From Acidimicrobiia bacterium (GTDB lineage Bacteria; Actinomycetota; Acidimicrobiia; IMCC26256; PALSA-610), in contig DATBAK010000083.1 in assembly GCA_036271555.1 (NCBI GenBank), forward strand, positions 62,001 to 126,000: a stretch of DNA of 64,000 nucleotides, in the 5' to 3' direction. The notes beneath the pieces were generated by a model that saw only the letters and a list, made by a program, of their open reading frames with translations, ran no database searches and was not told the origin of the DNA. This document shows, one piece after another, positions 50,661 through 59,873 of the stretch (position 1 is its first letter; every line of letters begins with the position of its first letter). The translations under genes were made by a program, and so were the position numbers.

Positions 50661-51787
50661 GGAATCGGCGGGTAGTACACCGCCGCGTCCTGCTCGATCT
50701 CGGGCGTCGACTCGAACAGCTCGAGCAACGGATACAGGTCGAGGCTGTCGCGCGGCATCGACCAGTCGAGCTGATCGGCAACGCCCGCAGCCTCCGCGAA
50801 CGGGCGCAGGAACGTGAAGTACACGTACGCGCCCGCGTTGATCTTGTCGCGCCGATCCATGTCGGCGATGAGCCGGTAGAGCTTGCGCTGCGCGGCCTTC
50901 ACCGACTCGCCGAGCGCGAGCGCGTCCGACTCGATGATCGGAACCGCGCGGCCGCTCGTCGGATCGAAGAGACCGAACGCGACGAGGCGATCGAGATAGT
51001 CGGACGGATCGGTGACCGACGTACCGAAGTCGGTGACGTGGAAGTCGACGCCGTCGAGCACGAAGGCCGCGAGCACTGTGGAGTACGGCAGCTCCGCCGC
51101 GATGTCGTGGCTCCACGCGAAGTCCGACACACCGAAGCGGTTGAACGCGCGCAGCAGCAGCACGCGCCCGTCCGGAAGCAGATACGGACCGGTGTCCTGA
51201 TAACCGGCGCGCGTGTCGAAGTAGAGCAGGAAGAGATACGACGTCAGCAGCGCGTTGAGACGCGACAGGCGCGCGCGATGTTCGTCGTCGCGCACGGGCA
51301 GGCAGCCGGCGACGATCTCGTCGACGTGATCGGTATACGGCGTGACGACCCCGGCCGCGTCGGCCGCTTGCAGCGTGCCGTCGGCACGGAACTCTGCGGC
51401 GGCGCGCTTCCAGAAGTCGAGCACGACCGCGGTGCGCGAGATGTCGGCGTCGAAGTCGATCAAGCCGCCACCCGCGAGCACGGACCGGCCGACGAGGTAG
51501 ATGTTCGCGATCGACCAGAGGTGCACGGTGTCGATCTGGTTGCCGAGCTCGCGCCCGCGCGCACCGAGCGACTCCGGCGTCGTCGCGGCCGCGATCGCGG
51601 TCATGAGCTCGGGGTGCCGGCGGTAGCACTCGACTCCCGAGACGAGGATGTACGCGGTCACCGGGATGAGCGCGGACTCGAGCGCGGTCCGCTGCACCGT
51701 GAGGCCGTGCGCGATCTCGCCGTGGTACCGCAACATGCGGTTGACCTCGTCGCGATCCCAGCCGTCGGGAAGTGCGAGCGCGGTCAC
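50657..51787 (-). CDS. Unknown alpha-helical protein of the swivel operon
   Basis: This 376-residue soluble, mostly helical protein has no signal peptide, no ATP-grasp motifs and no family I recognise. Notable blocks are ECYRRHPELM, YLVGRSVLAGGGLIDFD, SYLFLLYFDTRAGYQDTGPY and DGVDFHVTDFGTSVTDPSDY. GTG at 51787 is one base from the swivel-domain stop, implying coupled translation. A catalytic partner for the swivel domain would be expected here, but I see no nucleotide-binding motif. Confidence 0.65.
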   Translation of the reverse strand: MTALALPDGWDRDEVNRMLRYHGEIAHGLTVQRTALESALIPVTAYILVSGVECYRRHPELMTAIAAATTPESLGARGRELGNQIDTVHLWSIANIYLVGRSVLAGGGLIDFDADISRTAVVLDFWKRAAAEFRADGTLQAADAAGVVTPYTDHVDEIVAGCLPVRDDEHRARLSRLNALLTSYLFLLYFDTRAGYQDTGPYLLPDGRVLLLRAFNRFGVSDFAWSHDIAAELPYSTVLAAFVLDGVDFHVTDFGTSVTDPSDYLDRLVAFGLFDPTSGRAVPIIESDALALGESVKAAQRKLYRLIADMDRRDKINAGAYVYFTFLRPFAEAAGVADQLDWSMPRDSLDLYPLLELFESTPEIEQDAAVYYPPIP

Positions 51788-51788
51788 G

Positions 51789-52136
51789 TCAGACGGTCCG
51801 AACGACGCCGGGCGTCGACGAGCAGTCGACCTCGACGAGCGCGTCGGTGTCGGGCTCGGCGTCGAGCGTCGCGGCCATGAGGCACGGCACGCGGTACTCG
51901 CGGCTCACGATGCCGATGTGACTCATCGGCGTGCCCGACAAACACACGACCGCGGTGAGATCGTCGAAGATCGGCGCGAGGAACGTCGCACCCGCGTCGA
52001 CAACGCACGCGACCACACCCTCGGCCGAGTCGTCGAGCAGGTCGAGCACGTCGTCGGGATTCGAGAGGCGGCGCCAGCGACCGCGCACCGGTGCCGCTTC
52101 GAAGACGATCGTGCCGGTTCCGATGTCGTCGCTCAC
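51789..52136 (-). CDS. Stand-alone PEP-utilising swivel (mobile phosphohistidine) domain
   Basis: This 115-residue protein corresponds to the mobile domain of PEP synthase, pyruvate phosphate dikinase and rifampicin phosphotransferase. Its core LSGTPMSHIGIVSREYRVPC aligns with their (T/S)xHxAIxARExxIP signature, with His73 as the candidate phospho-carrier. In known enzymes this domain shuttles phosphate between an ATP-binding domain and a substrate domain, neither of which is attached here. The GTG start has TAGGCT (52146-52151, complement) nine bases upstream. It heads a four-gene operon. Confidence 0.75.
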   Translation of the reverse strand: MSDDIGTGTIVFEAAPVRGRWRRLSNPDDVLDLLDDSAEGVVACVVDAGATFLAPIFDDLTAVVCLSGTPMSHIGIVSREYRVPCLMAATLDAEPDTDALVEVDCSSTPGVVRTV

Positions 52137-52145
52137 GGAGGGCGG

Positions 52146-52155
52146 AGCCTACGCT
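52146..52155. promoter_or_regulatory. Overlapping divergent -10 elements
   Basis: In the 10-bp sequence AGCCTACGCT the minus strand reads TAGGCT (nine bases before GTG 52136) and the plus strand reads TACGCT (seven bases before GTG 52163). The two hexamers share the central TA, so RNA polymerase can hardly occupy both. Confidence 0.5.
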
Positions 52156-52162
52156 GACGGCG

Positions 52163-52732
52163 GTGGACGCGCTCACCGACGAGCAATGGCTGCTCGTGCA
52201 CGAACTGCGCCTCCGCGGGGTGATGGAGGCGGGCGACGACGAAGGTGTCGACGTGATCGTGCAGTCGGGATACGCCGTGCGGAAGTCGACCCGCGTCGTG
52301 ATCACCGCCGAGGGCCGGACCGCACACACCGAGTGGGCGCGCTGCGCGCCGGCGAGCGATTCCGAAGCCGCACTGGAGCGCAGCTTCGACCGCTTCCTGC
52401 CGTTGAACGGCGAGCTGCTGCAGCTCTGCTCCGACTGGCAGGTGAAACGGAGCGGCGCGACGAACGACCATCGCGACGCCGCCTACGACTGGTCGGTGAT
52501 CCAGCGGCTCGTCGCGCTCGACGAGCGCGCGGGCGCGGTGGCGCGCCACGCGAGCCGCGCGCTCGAACGCCTCGCGCCCTACCGTGCGCGACTGCGCGAC
52601 GCGCGCCAGAAGGTCGAAGCCGGCGAGCACGACTGGTTCACGTCGCCGCGCATCGACTCGTACCACACGGTGTGGATGCAGTGGCACGAGGACCTCTTGC
52701 TCGCGCTGGGCCGGGAACGGGAGACGGAGTGA
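52163..52732 (+). CDS. Possible winged-helix regulator divergent from the swivel operon
   Basis: This is a 189-residue protein. Its first roughly 65 residues (LTDEQWLLVHELRLRGVMEAG, then a helix and ITAEGRTAHTEWARC) look like a winged-helix DNA-binding unit. The rest is helical and charged, ending before a Trp/His-rich SYHTVWMQWHEDLL. No family is certain. Location and the shared promoter region suggest control of the divergent operon, which is inference. Confidence 0.6.
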   Translation: MDALTDEQWLLVHELRLRGVMEAGDDEGVDVIVQSGYAVRKSTRVVITAEGRTAHTEWARCAPASDSEAALERSFDRFLPLNGELLQLCSDWQVKRSGATNDHRDAAYDWSVIQRLVALDERAGAVARHASRALERLAPYRARLRDARQKVEAGEHDWFTSPRIDSYHTVWMQWHEDLLLALGRERETE

Positions 52733-52784
52733 AGCCAGGCGCAGACCGAGGGCGGCCGGAGCCTCGTCGAGACGGGAGTGCACG

Positions 52785-53756
52785 ATGGCCCGAGGCCGAA
52801 GCCGCATGATGAACCGCCACGACGCGATGCACGAGACGTGGTATCCGGTCGGCGATCGGCTCGTGCACGCGGTCGAGTGGCACGCCGACGACGCGCGCAC
52901 CGACGCGCCGCCGGTCGTGCTCGTCCACGGGCTCGGTGGCAGCACGGTGAATTGGGAGCTGGTCGGCGGTCCGCTCGCGCGCCGGCTCGCGACACGCGTC
53001 GTCGCCTTCGACCTCGGAGGCTTCGGGCGCACCGCGCTCGGCACGCACCGCGCGAGCCTCGGCGTGAACGGCCACCTCCTCGCCGACCTCGTCGAGTCGA
53101 CGGGACCCGCCCTCGTGGTCGGCAACTCGATGGGCGGGGCGCTCGCCGCCGGGCTCGCGGCGCGTCGCTCGGAGCTGGTGCGCGGCCTCGTCCTCGTCGA
53201 CGCCGCGCTCCCCCGCCCGCTGCGACCGCCGGGGATGCGCGAGACCGTCGACGGACTCTTCAACCTGCGCGGTCTCGCGGCCGCGGCGGTGCCGATCGCC
53301 GGGCCCCGGCTCGTGCGGATGCGAATGCGCCAGCTCGGTCCCGCCGGCACCGTCGACACGAGCCTGCGCATCGTGTGCGCGCAACCACACGCCATCGACG
53401 CCACGCTGCGCCGGCACATGATCGACCTGACGCAGTACCGCGCGAGGGGGAACGACTCCGCGCGCGCGTATCACGACGCGATCCGTTCGCTGTTCGCCTA
53501 CACGACACGCGGCATGACCGCCGACCTGCGCGCGATCACCGCGCCGACGCTGGTCGTACACGGCGCGCTCGACCGGCTCGTGCCCGTGTCGCTCGCGCGC
53601 GGCGCGGCGCGCCGCCGACCGGACTGGACGCTGGAGGTCTTCGAGCACTGCGGCCACGTGCCGATGATGGAGCAGCCCGAGCGCTTCGTCGACGTCGTCG
53701 CGGGCTGGGCCAAGACCCATGTCGGCTACGACTCGGAGGTCGGCAGCTCGCGGTAG
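52785..53756 (+). CDS. Alpha/beta-fold hydrolase
   Basis: This 323-residue hydrolase has the oxyanion motif VLVHGLGGSTVNW, a nucleophile elbow GNSMGGALA with catalytic Ser, an acid in GALDRLVP and the His in EHCGHVPMMEQP. The substrate is unknown; the sequence type is common among actinobacterial esterases and C-C hydrolases. GGGAG precedes the ATG at 52785; further ATGs at 52806 and 52809 are possible. The 3' end overlaps the convergent CDF gene by 31 bp. Confidence 0.85.
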   Translation: MARGRSRMMNRHDAMHETWYPVGDRLVHAVEWHADDARTDAPPVVLVHGLGGSTVNWELVGGPLARRLATRVVAFDLGGFGRTALGTHRASLGVNGHLLADLVESTGPALVVGNSMGGALAAGLAARRSELVRGLVLVDAALPRPLRPPGMRETVDGLFNLRGLAAAAVPIAGPRLVRMRMRQLGPAGTVDTSLRIVCAQPHAIDATLRRHMIDLTQYRARGNDSARAYHDAIRSLFAYTTRGMTADLRAITAPTLVVHGALDRLVPVSLARGAARRRPDWTLEVFEHCGHVPMMEQPERFVDVVAGWAKTHVGYDSEVGSSR

Positions 53757-54655
53757 AGGTCGGGCTCGATGAACACGAGGCGCGCGGCGGGACACGCGGC
53801 CCGCAGCCGCGCTTCGGCACCGTCGATCGCGTGCGCGAGCTGTTCGATCGACAACGAACGATCGAACTCGAGCTTCGCGGCAACCATCACGTCGTCGGGG
53901 CCGAGGTGCTGCGTGCGCATGTGGATGATGCGTCGCACCGACGGCGCGCCGAGCAGCGCGTCCGAGATCGTCGCCACGTCTTCGGGCGACGCGGCCTCGC
54001 CGATGAGCAGGCTCGCCATCTCGATCGCGAGCACGATCGCGATTCCGACGAGCAGGACACCGATCGCGAGGCTGCCCATCGCGTCGAACCGCGGTTGGTG
54101 GAACACCTCCGCGAGCGCGATCCCGATCAGCGCGAAGGCGAGGCCGATGAGCGCGCCGAAGTCCTCGAGCAACACGACCGGGAGCTCGGGGTTCTTCGTG
54201 CGGTGGATGAACTGCCACCACGTGCGGTCGCCGCGCAACGGTCGCGCCTCGCCGATCCCCGTGCGGAACGACAGCGACTCGAGCACCACGCTGATCCCGA
54301 GCACGGCGTAGGCCCACACCGCGGACTCGAGCGCGTGCGGGTGGATCAGCTTCTCGACGCCGTCGACGATCGCGAACACGCCGCCGAGCGTGAAGAGCAC
54401 CACCGCGACGACGAACGCCCAGAAGTAGCGCGCCGGCCCGTATCCGAACGGATGCGCGGCGTCGGCGGGACGATCGGCACGCCGCGCGCCGAGCAGGAGC
54501 AGCGCCTGGTTGCCGGTGTCGGCGAGCGAGTGGATCGACTCGGCGAGCATCGCCGCCGAGCGCGTGAGCAGGAAGCCCGCGAGCTTGGCGAAGGCGATCC
54601 CGAGGTTGGCCAGGAACGCGGCGATGACCGCGCGCCGGGTGCCGTGCGCGCTAAT
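53726..54655 (-). CDS. Cation diffusion facilitator transporter with non-canonical start
   Basis: This CDF-family metal exporter has six helices and a cytoplasmic C-terminal domain. [15 protein letters not shown] carries the first metal-site Asp, and [15 protein letters not shown] and [10 protein letters not shown] follow. The first ATG (54550) falls after the first helix. Upstream, the same frame encodes [19 protein letters not shown], a typical CDF TM1, back to a stop. It contains no ATG, GTG or TTG. An ATT at 54655, overlapping the fumC stop (ATTAG), is the best candidate start and gives 309 residues. Metal specificity (Zn, Mn, Fe or Co) is undetermined. Confidence 0.83.
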   Translation of the reverse strand: MSAHGTRRAVIAAFLANLGIAFAKLAGFLLTRSAAMLAESIHSLADTGNQALLLLGARRADRPADAAHPFGYGPARYFWAFVVAVVLFTLGGVFAIVDGVEKLIHPHALESAVWAYAVLGISVVLESLSFRTGIGEARPLRGDRTWWQFIHRTKNPELPVVLLEDFGALIGLAFALIGIALAEVFHQPRFDAMGSLAIGVLLVGIAIVLAIEMASLLIGEAASPEDVATISDALLGAPSVRRIIHMRTQHLGPDDVMVAAKLEFDRSLSIEQLAHAIDGAEARLRAACPAARLVFIEPDLYRELPTSES

Positions 54656-56042
54656 GGATGATCCCGCCGCGGGTCATCGACTCGACGTCGAGCGCGCGGT
54701 CGAGCTCGTCGGCGGTCATCAACTTCTTGGCGAGCACGATCTGACGGATCGACTTGCCCGTCTTCACCGACTCCTTGATGATCTTCGCCGCCGCCTCGTA
54801 CCCGATGTACGGGTTGAGTGACGTGCCGATCGACGGCGACGCCTCCGCGTACTGCTTACAGCGCGCTTCGTTCGCAGCGATACCGCTGACGCACTTGTCG
54901 GCGAAGAGGCGCGACACGGTCGAGAGCAGGCGCAGCGACTCGAGCAGGTTGCGCGCCATCATCGGCATGTAGACGTTGAGCTCGAAGTTGCCCTGCGACG
55001 CTCCGAACGCGATCGCAGTGTCGTTGCCGAACACCTGCGCCGCGACCTGCGTGACCGCCTCGGCCATCACCGGATTCACCTTGCCGGGCATGATCGACGA
55101 ACCGGGCTGGAGATCGGGGATGAAGATCTCCGCGAGGCCGGTGCGCGGTCCGCTGCCCATCCACCGGATGTCGTTCGCGATCTTCACGAGCGACACCGCG
55201 TAGACGCGCGCGGCGCCCGAGAGGTCGACGAGCGCGTCGCGCGCACCCTGCGCCGCGAAGTGGTCGCGCGCCTCGGTGAGCGGCAGGCCCGTTTTCGTCG
55301 CGAGACCCTTGATGACACCGCGAGCGAACGCCTTCGGTGCGTTGATCCCCGTGCCGACCGCGGTGCCGCCGAGCGGCAGCTCGCCGACGCGCGGGAGCAC
55401 CGCCTCGAAGCGCACCGACGCGTCCTCGACCTGCGCTGCGTAACCGCCGAACTCCTGTCCGAGCGTGACGGGCGTCGCGTCCATGAGGTGCGTGCGACCC
55501 GACTTCACGACGCTCTTGAACTCACGCTGCTTCTTGCGCAACGCGCGCGCGAGATGCTGCACCGCCGGCAACAGATCGGCGACGACCGCTTCACACGCGG
55601 CGATGTGGATCGCCGACGGGAACACGTCGTTCGACGACTGCGACGCGTTCACGTGGTCGTTCGGGTGCACGCTCTGGCCGAGGCGCTCGGTAGCGAGCGA
55701 CGCGATCACCTCGTTGGCGTTCATGTTCGACGACGTGCCCGAACCGGTCTGGTACACGTCGAGCGGGAACTGGTCGTCCCACGTGCCGGCCGCGACCTCG
55801 TCGGCGGCGGCCGCGATCGCGTCGCCGATCGGCTTCGTGACACTCGGGACTTCCTTGAGCCGCGTGTTCACGCGCGCGGCTTCGCCCTTGACGAGCGCGA
55901 GCGCGCGCACGAGTCGCGGTTCGATGCGCAGCCCGGAGATGGGAAAATTCTCGACCGCGCGCTGCGTCTGCGCGGCCCAGCGGGCGTCGACGGGCACCCG
56001 AACTTCGCCCATCGAATCGTGCTCGATCCGGTATTCCGTCAT
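54651..56042 (-). CDS. fumC: Fumarate hydratase class II
   Basis: This 463-residue oxygen-stable fumarase interconverts fumarate and malate. It has [44 protein letters not shown] and the superfamily signature [10 protein letters not shown]. It lies 2.7 kb from mdh, on the same strand. The ATG at 56042 overlaps the ogt stop (ATGA) and also has TACCTT seven bases upstream (56050-56055, complement). It may therefore be made both from the ogt transcript and from its own leaderless promoter. Confidence 0.96.
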   Translation of the reverse strand: MTEYRIEHDSMGEVRVPVDARWAAQTQRAVENFPISGLRIEPRLVRALALVKGEAARVNTRLKEVPSVTKPIGDAIAAAADEVAAGTWDDQFPLDVYQTGSGTSSNMNANEVIASLATERLGQSVHPNDHVNASQSSNDVFPSAIHIAACEAVVADLLPAVQHLARALRKKQREFKSVVKSGRTHLMDATPVTLGQEFGGYAAQVEDASVRFEAVLPRVGELPLGGTAVGTGINAPKAFARGVIKGLATKTGLPLTEARDHFAAQGARDALVDLSGAARVYAVSLVKIANDIRWMGSGPRTGLAEIFIPDLQPGSSIMPGKVNPVMAEAVTQVAAQVFGNDTAIAFGASQGNFELNVYMPMMARNLLESLRLLSTVSRLFADKCVSGIAANEARCKQYAEASPSIGTSLNPYIGYEAAAKIIKESVKTGKSIRQIVLAKKLMTADELDRALDVESMTRGGIIH

Positions 56043-56557
56043 GCCGGCGAAGGTACCGCAACGTTCCGGGCAGGCGGGCATTGACCGCGGATGCGAACAC
56101 CCTCGCGTTCGAGCAACCAGCGCTTGAGCCCGAGCGCGTCCCGTCCGCCGCCGTAGCCACCGATCCGACCGCCCGCCGCGATGACGCGGTGGCACGGGAT
56201 CACGAACGGCACGACGTTGCCCGCCATGATCCGCCCGACCGCGCGCGCGGCGCGCGGACGGCCCGCGAGCTCCGCGAGCTCGCCGTACGACACGGTCTCG
56301 CCCCACGGCACCTCGGCGGCGAGCGTCTCGAGCACCGTGCGGGCGAGCGGCGCGAGATCGACGGGCCAGTCGACGTCGACCGCGAACGCGCGCCGCGTTC
56401 CGGAGAACCATTGCTCGAGCTCACGCGCGATCGCGCGGTCGCGACGTTCGAGCGCGTCGGCGACGAGCGACGCGGTGTCGAGCGCGTCGCCGTCGTCGCG
56501 CTCGAACCAGATTCGCCGCACGCCACCCGCCCCGGAGACGACGACGATCGCACCCAT
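56039..56557 (-). CDS. ogt: Methylated-DNA-protein-cysteine methyltransferase
   Basis: This 172-residue suicide repair protein removes alkyl groups from O6-alkylguanine. The active-site VIPCHRVI is intact, with the HTH motif [16 protein letters not shown] before it and IGGYGGG after. I chose the ATG at 56557 at the start of the N-terminal beta domain. The stop overlaps the fumC start. A copy of the dispersed repeat lies upstream, leaving little room for a promoter. Confidence 0.93.
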   Translation of the reverse strand: MGAIVVVSGAGGVRRIWFERDDGDALDTASLVADALERRDRAIARELEQWFSGTRRAFAVDVDWPVDLAPLARTVLETLAAEVPWGETVSYGELAELAGRPRAARAVGRIMAGNVVPFVIPCHRVIAAGGRIGGYGGGRDALGLKRWLLEREGVRIRGQCPPARNVAVPSPA

Positions 56558-56589
56558 CGGCGTCGCCTGCGCCCACCACTGTGCTCTCC

Positions 56590-56655
56590 TGGTCGGGCTC
56601 GCAAGCTTCGCCCTCCCCGACGCCTCGGTGACCGGCCGAGGCCGCTCCGCTCGCG
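56590..56655 (+). repeat. Dispersed intergenic repeat copy
   Basis: TGGTCGGGCTCGCAAGC followed by TTCGCCCTCCCCGACGCCTC is nearly identical over about 38 bp to the copy at 60721 and, inverted, to the copy at 58672. It lies between the molybdopterin oxidoreductase and ogt. Confidence 0.65.
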
Positions 56656-56676
56656 CGCTCGTGCTGGCACGCGTCG

Positions 56677-58641
56677 TCAAGACGCGGCCGCGATCTCGAC
56701 GCGCGCGTCGTTGAAGGTCGCGCCGCCGGCGAGGTCGGAGAGCGAGTCGGGCGTGAGCGCGTTCGCGGTGAGCCCGCTCTTCGTCGCGCGACACCACAGG
56801 CCCTTCGGGATCGACACGACGCCGGCACGAAGGTCCGCGTCGAAGCGCACGGGCAGCTCCACCGCGCCGAGCTCGTTGAACACGCGCACCATTGCGCCGT
56901 CGACGAGCGCACGCGGCGACGCGTCGTCGGGATGCACGCGCACGACTGCTTCCGGTCCGTCGAACTCGCCGAACATCGAGTTGATCGTCTTCGGCGACGA
57001 CGGCGAGATCAACGCGAGCGGATACTCGGAGTCGAGCGGCTGGTACGTGGGCACGCGAATCTGGGTGAGCCGCGCGAGCTGCACGCGCTTCGATGCGAAC
57101 GACGGGAACGTGTCGCGGAATTGCACGGTCTCGCCCTCGTCCCGCAGGGGGCGCGCTCCCGACGCGCCGCCGGCGTCGGTCACCGCGCCCCCGAGCACGG
57201 TCGCGGGGTCGGCGTCGAAGCGCTCGGCCGGGTAGTCGAAGCGCTCGGCCAGCGCGGCGCCGAGCTCGTTGTTCGAACGACTCTCGCCGACTCGGTCGAT
57301 GACCTGCGGTGTCTCCTGGAGCACGTACGCGCCGTACGACACCGCGAGGTCGCGCGCCTCGAAGTGCGTCGTCGCGGGCAGCACGACGTCGGCGAACCGC
57401 GCGGTGTCGGTGATCACCTGGTCGTGCACGACCGTGAAGAGATCGTCCCGCAGCAGGCCCGCGTGCACCGCGCGCTGGTTCGGGTTCGACGCCGCGGGGT
57501 TCGCGCCCTGCACGAACAGCACCGCGATCGGCGGGTCGAGATCGTCGTCGTTGAGCATCGCCCCGAGCCGGTTCATGTTCACGTGACGCGGGCGCGGATC
57601 GTGACGTTCCGCGGGATCGCTCGGACCGGTCGTCAACGGCGCGGCCTCGCTGAGCGACGCGAAGATTCCCGCGCCCGGCACGCCGAACTGCCCGGTGAGC
57701 ACCGGCAGCGCGAACACCGACGCGCACGCGGAACCGCCGTTGCGGCTGCGTTCGAGCCCCCAGCCCGCGCGCACCATCGCCGGGCGCGACGCCGCGAGCT
57801 CCTCCGCCGCCTCGGCGATCTCGGTCGCGGCGATGCCGCACACCGGTGCCGCGACCTCGGGCGTCCACCGGCGTGCCGCCTCCAGGTACTCGTCGACACC
57901 CTCGGCGTGCTGCGACAAGAACGCGTCGTCGAGCAGATTCGCGCGCTCCAGGTGTGCAGCCATCGCGAGCGCGAGCACGACGTCGGTTCCGGGCGTCGGC
58001 GCGAGATGGCGGTCGGCGCGGCGCGCCATCCCGGTGCGGCGGGGATCGACCACGACGAGGCGCGCGCCGTTGCGGCGCGCTTCGTTCACCAACGGTGGGA
58101 AGTGCACGTTCGACACCGTCGGGTTCGCGCCCCACACGACGATCAGTCGCGAGTGCACGACGTCGCGCGGATCGGCCGACAGCATGTCGCCGAACATCTC
58201 GAACCACGCGGCTCCGTGCGTTGCCGCGCAGATCGTGTGGTCGACGCGCGACGCGCCGAAGCGCTTGAAGAAGCGGTCGACGAGGAGACTCTGCATCGCG
58301 GGCGCCGACGAGTTGTAGACGTACGGCACGACCGACTGCGCGCCGAAGCGCTGCGCCGCGTCACGCATCCGCGAGACGACGAGGTCGAGTGCCTCGTCCC
58401 ACGACGCGGCGCGGAACTCCCCCGCACCCTTCTCGCCCGTGCGTACGAGCGGCGTGAGCACGCGCTCGGGCGCGTAGACGCGCTGCGCGTGATGCTTCAC
58501 CTTCTGGCAGATGAAGCCGTCGGTGAGCGGGTTCCCGGGGCCCGCGTCGACGGCGACGAGTCGGCCGTCGTCGACCGTGACCGTCAGCGAGCACGTGTCG
58601 GGACAGTCGAGCGGGCACGCGGTGCCGAGCAGCTCGCGCAT
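56677..58641 (-). CDS. Molybdopterin-dependent oxidoreductase with [4Fe-4S] cluster
   Basis: This 654-residue DMSO-reductase-family enzyme has an N-terminal cluster motif Cys9-x3-Cys13-x3-Cys17-x27-Cys45, MGD-binding VVWGANPTVSN and FVQGANPAASNPN, and the C-terminal molybdopterin domain. Cys138 (HTICAATHGAAW) sits where formate dehydrogenases and nitrate reductases have the Mo ligand, though a Cys ligand is inferred. No partner subunit or Tat-signal sequence is present, suggesting a soluble cytoplasmic enzyme. TAGACT lies seven bases before the ATG. The substrate is unknown. Confidence 0.88.
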   Translation of the reverse strand: MRELLGTACPLDCPDTCSLTVTVDDGRLVAVDAGPGNPLTDGFICQKVKHHAQRVYAPERVLTPLVRTGEKGAGEFRAASWDEALDLVVSRMRDAAQRFGAQSVVPYVYNSSAPAMQSLLVDRFFKRFGASRVDHTICAATHGAAWFEMFGDMLSADPRDVVHSRLIVVWGANPTVSNVHFPPLVNEARRNGARLVVVDPRRTGMARRADRHLAPTPGTDVVLALAMAAHLERANLLDDAFLSQHAEGVDEYLEAARRWTPEVAAPVCGIAATEIAEAAEELAASRPAMVRAGWGLERSRNGGSACASVFALPVLTGQFGVPGAGIFASLSEAAPLTTGPSDPAERHDPRPRHVNMNRLGAMLNDDDLDPPIAVLFVQGANPAASNPNQRAVHAGLLRDDLFTVVHDQVITDTARFADVVLPATTHFEARDLAVSYGAYVLQETPQVIDRVGESRSNNELGAALAERFDYPAERFDADPATVLGGAVTDAGGASGARPLRDEGETVQFRDTFPSFASKRVQLARLTQIRVPTYQPLDSEYPLALISPSSPKTINSMFGEFDGPEAVVRVHPDDASPRALVDGAMVRVFNELGAVELPVRFDADLRAGVVSIPKGLWCRATKSGLTANALTPDSLSDLAGGATFNDARVEIAAAS

Positions 58642-58648
58642 GCCGCCG

Positions 58649-58654
58649 AGTCTA
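58649..58654 (-). promoter_or_regulatory. Leaderless -10 element of the molybdopterin oxidoreductase
   Basis: On the minus strand TAGACT ends seven bases before the ATG at 58641, with no ribosome-binding site between. Confidence 0.45.
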
Positions 58655-58671
58655 CGGATGGTTCTCGCCAG

Positions 58672-58753
58672 AGCGCGCGAGCGGAGCGAGCAGCGCGGCT
58701 TCGATCGGCGACTGAGGCGTCAGGGAGGCGAAGCTCGCGAGCCCGACCAGACC
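58672..58753 (-). repeat. Dispersed intergenic repeat copy, inverted
   Basis: The complement of 58711-58750 reads CTGGTCGGGCTCGCGAGCTT then CGCCTCCCTGACGCCTCAGT, matching the copies at 56590 and 60721. It lies between mdh and the molybdopterin oxidoreductase. Confidence 0.65.
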
Positions 58754-58762
58754 AGCGGAGAC

Positions 58763-59752
58763 CTACCCCAACAGGCCCAGGTCCGCGACCGCGTCGCGCT
58801 CTTCCTGGAGCTCGGCCACGCTGGCGTCGATGCGCGCACGCGAGAAGGAGTCGATCTCGAGGCCCTGCACGACCTCGTAGGTGCCGCCCTTGGTGGTGAC
58901 GGGGAAGCCCGAGATCAGACCCTCGGCGACGCCGTACGAGCCGTCGGAGCACGTTGCCATGCTCACCCAGTCGTTCTTCGGCGAGCCGAGCATCCAGTCC
59001 CGCACGTGGTCGACCGCGGCGTTCGCGGCCGACGCCGCGGACGAGGAACCGCGCGCCTCGATGATCGCGGCGCCCCGCTGCTGCACGGTCGGGATGAACG
59101 TCTGCTCGATCCACGAGCGGTCGCCGATCACGTCGGCCGCGTTCTTGCCGCCGACCTCGGCGTGCAGCACGTCCGGGTACTGCGTCGACGAGTGGTTGCC
59201 CCAGATCGTCATGCGCGTGACGTCGGCGACCGGCACGCCCGCCTTCGCCGCGACCTGTGCCTTGGCGCGGTTGTGGTCGAGCCGCGTCATCGCGGTGAAG
59301 CGGTCGCGGCCGATGCCCGACGCGTTGTTCATCGCGATGAGGCAGTTCGTGTTCGCGGGGTTGCCGACGACGAGGATGCGCACGTCGCTCGCGGCACCCG
59401 CGGCGAGGGCCTTGCCCTGCACCGTGAAGATCGCGCCGTTGGCCTCGAGCAGATCCTTGCGCTCCATGCCCTTCGTGCGCGGACGCGAACCGACGAGCAG
59501 CGCGATGTTCACGCCGTCGAACGCGTGGTTCGCGTCGTCGGTCTGCACGACACCCTGCAGCAACGGGAACGCGCAGTCGTCGAGCTCCATCACGACGCCG
59601 CCGAGCGCGCCGAGCGCGGGCGTGATCTCGAGCAGGTGCAGCACGACCGGCTGGTCGGGGCCGAGCATCGCGCCGCTCGCGATGCGGAACAGCAAGCTGT
59701 ACCCGATCTGACCGGCGGCGCCCGTGACCGCGACCCGGACTGGATTCTTCAC
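58763..59752 (-). CDS. mdh: Malate dehydrogenase
   Basis: This 329-residue NAD-dependent enzyme is of the cytosolic/actinobacterial type. It has the NAD motif [18 protein letters not shown], the substrate-loop Arg pair [26 protein letters not shown], the catalytic Asp/His in TRLDHNRA and [13 protein letters not shown], and a SWIEQTF stretch. It works with fumC and sdhCAB in the citric acid cycle. The 5' gap to the J-domain gene holds a dispersed repeat. Confidence 0.97.
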   Translation of the reverse strand: MKNPVRVAVTGAAGQIGYSLLFRIASGAMLGPDQPVVLHLLEITPALGALGGVVMELDDCAFPLLQGVVQTDDANHAFDGVNIALLVGSRPRTKGMERKDLLEANGAIFTVQGKALAAGAASDVRILVVGNPANTNCLIAMNNASGIGRDRFTAMTRLDHNRAKAQVAAKAGVPVADVTRMTIWGNHSSTQYPDVLHAEVGGKNAADVIGDRSWIEQTFIPTVQQRGAAIIEARGSSSAASAANAAVDHVRDWMLGSPKNDWVSMATCSDGSYGVAEGLISGFPVTTKGGTYEVVQGLEIDSFSRARIDASVAELQEERDAVADLGLLG

Positions 59753-59778
59753 GTTCCACGCCCTTCCAGTGCGTCACC

Positions 59779-59860
59779 GGCAAGCGGCGAGCGAAGCGAG
59801 CAAGCGACCCGATCTGCTCCCGCCCCGCGTCCGGAGCGGCGAGCGCAGCGAGTGCGACCC
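59779..59860 (-). repeat. Dispersed intergenic repeat copy, inverted, with duplicated core
   Basis: On the complement, GGTCGCACTCGCTGCGCTCG begins a copy very like 40115-40182. A second CTCGCTTCGCTCGCCGC core follows within 60 bp. It separates mdh from the J-domain gene. Confidence 0.55.
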
Positions 59861-59873
59861 AAGGACATCGACG

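Noticed and set aside
56039-58207. A single 722-codon frame covering ogt and part of the molybdopterin gene
   Set aside because: Only the last 172 residues match a family (ogt). The upstream part is antisense-like Arg-rich sequence overlapping a well-supported gene in another frame.
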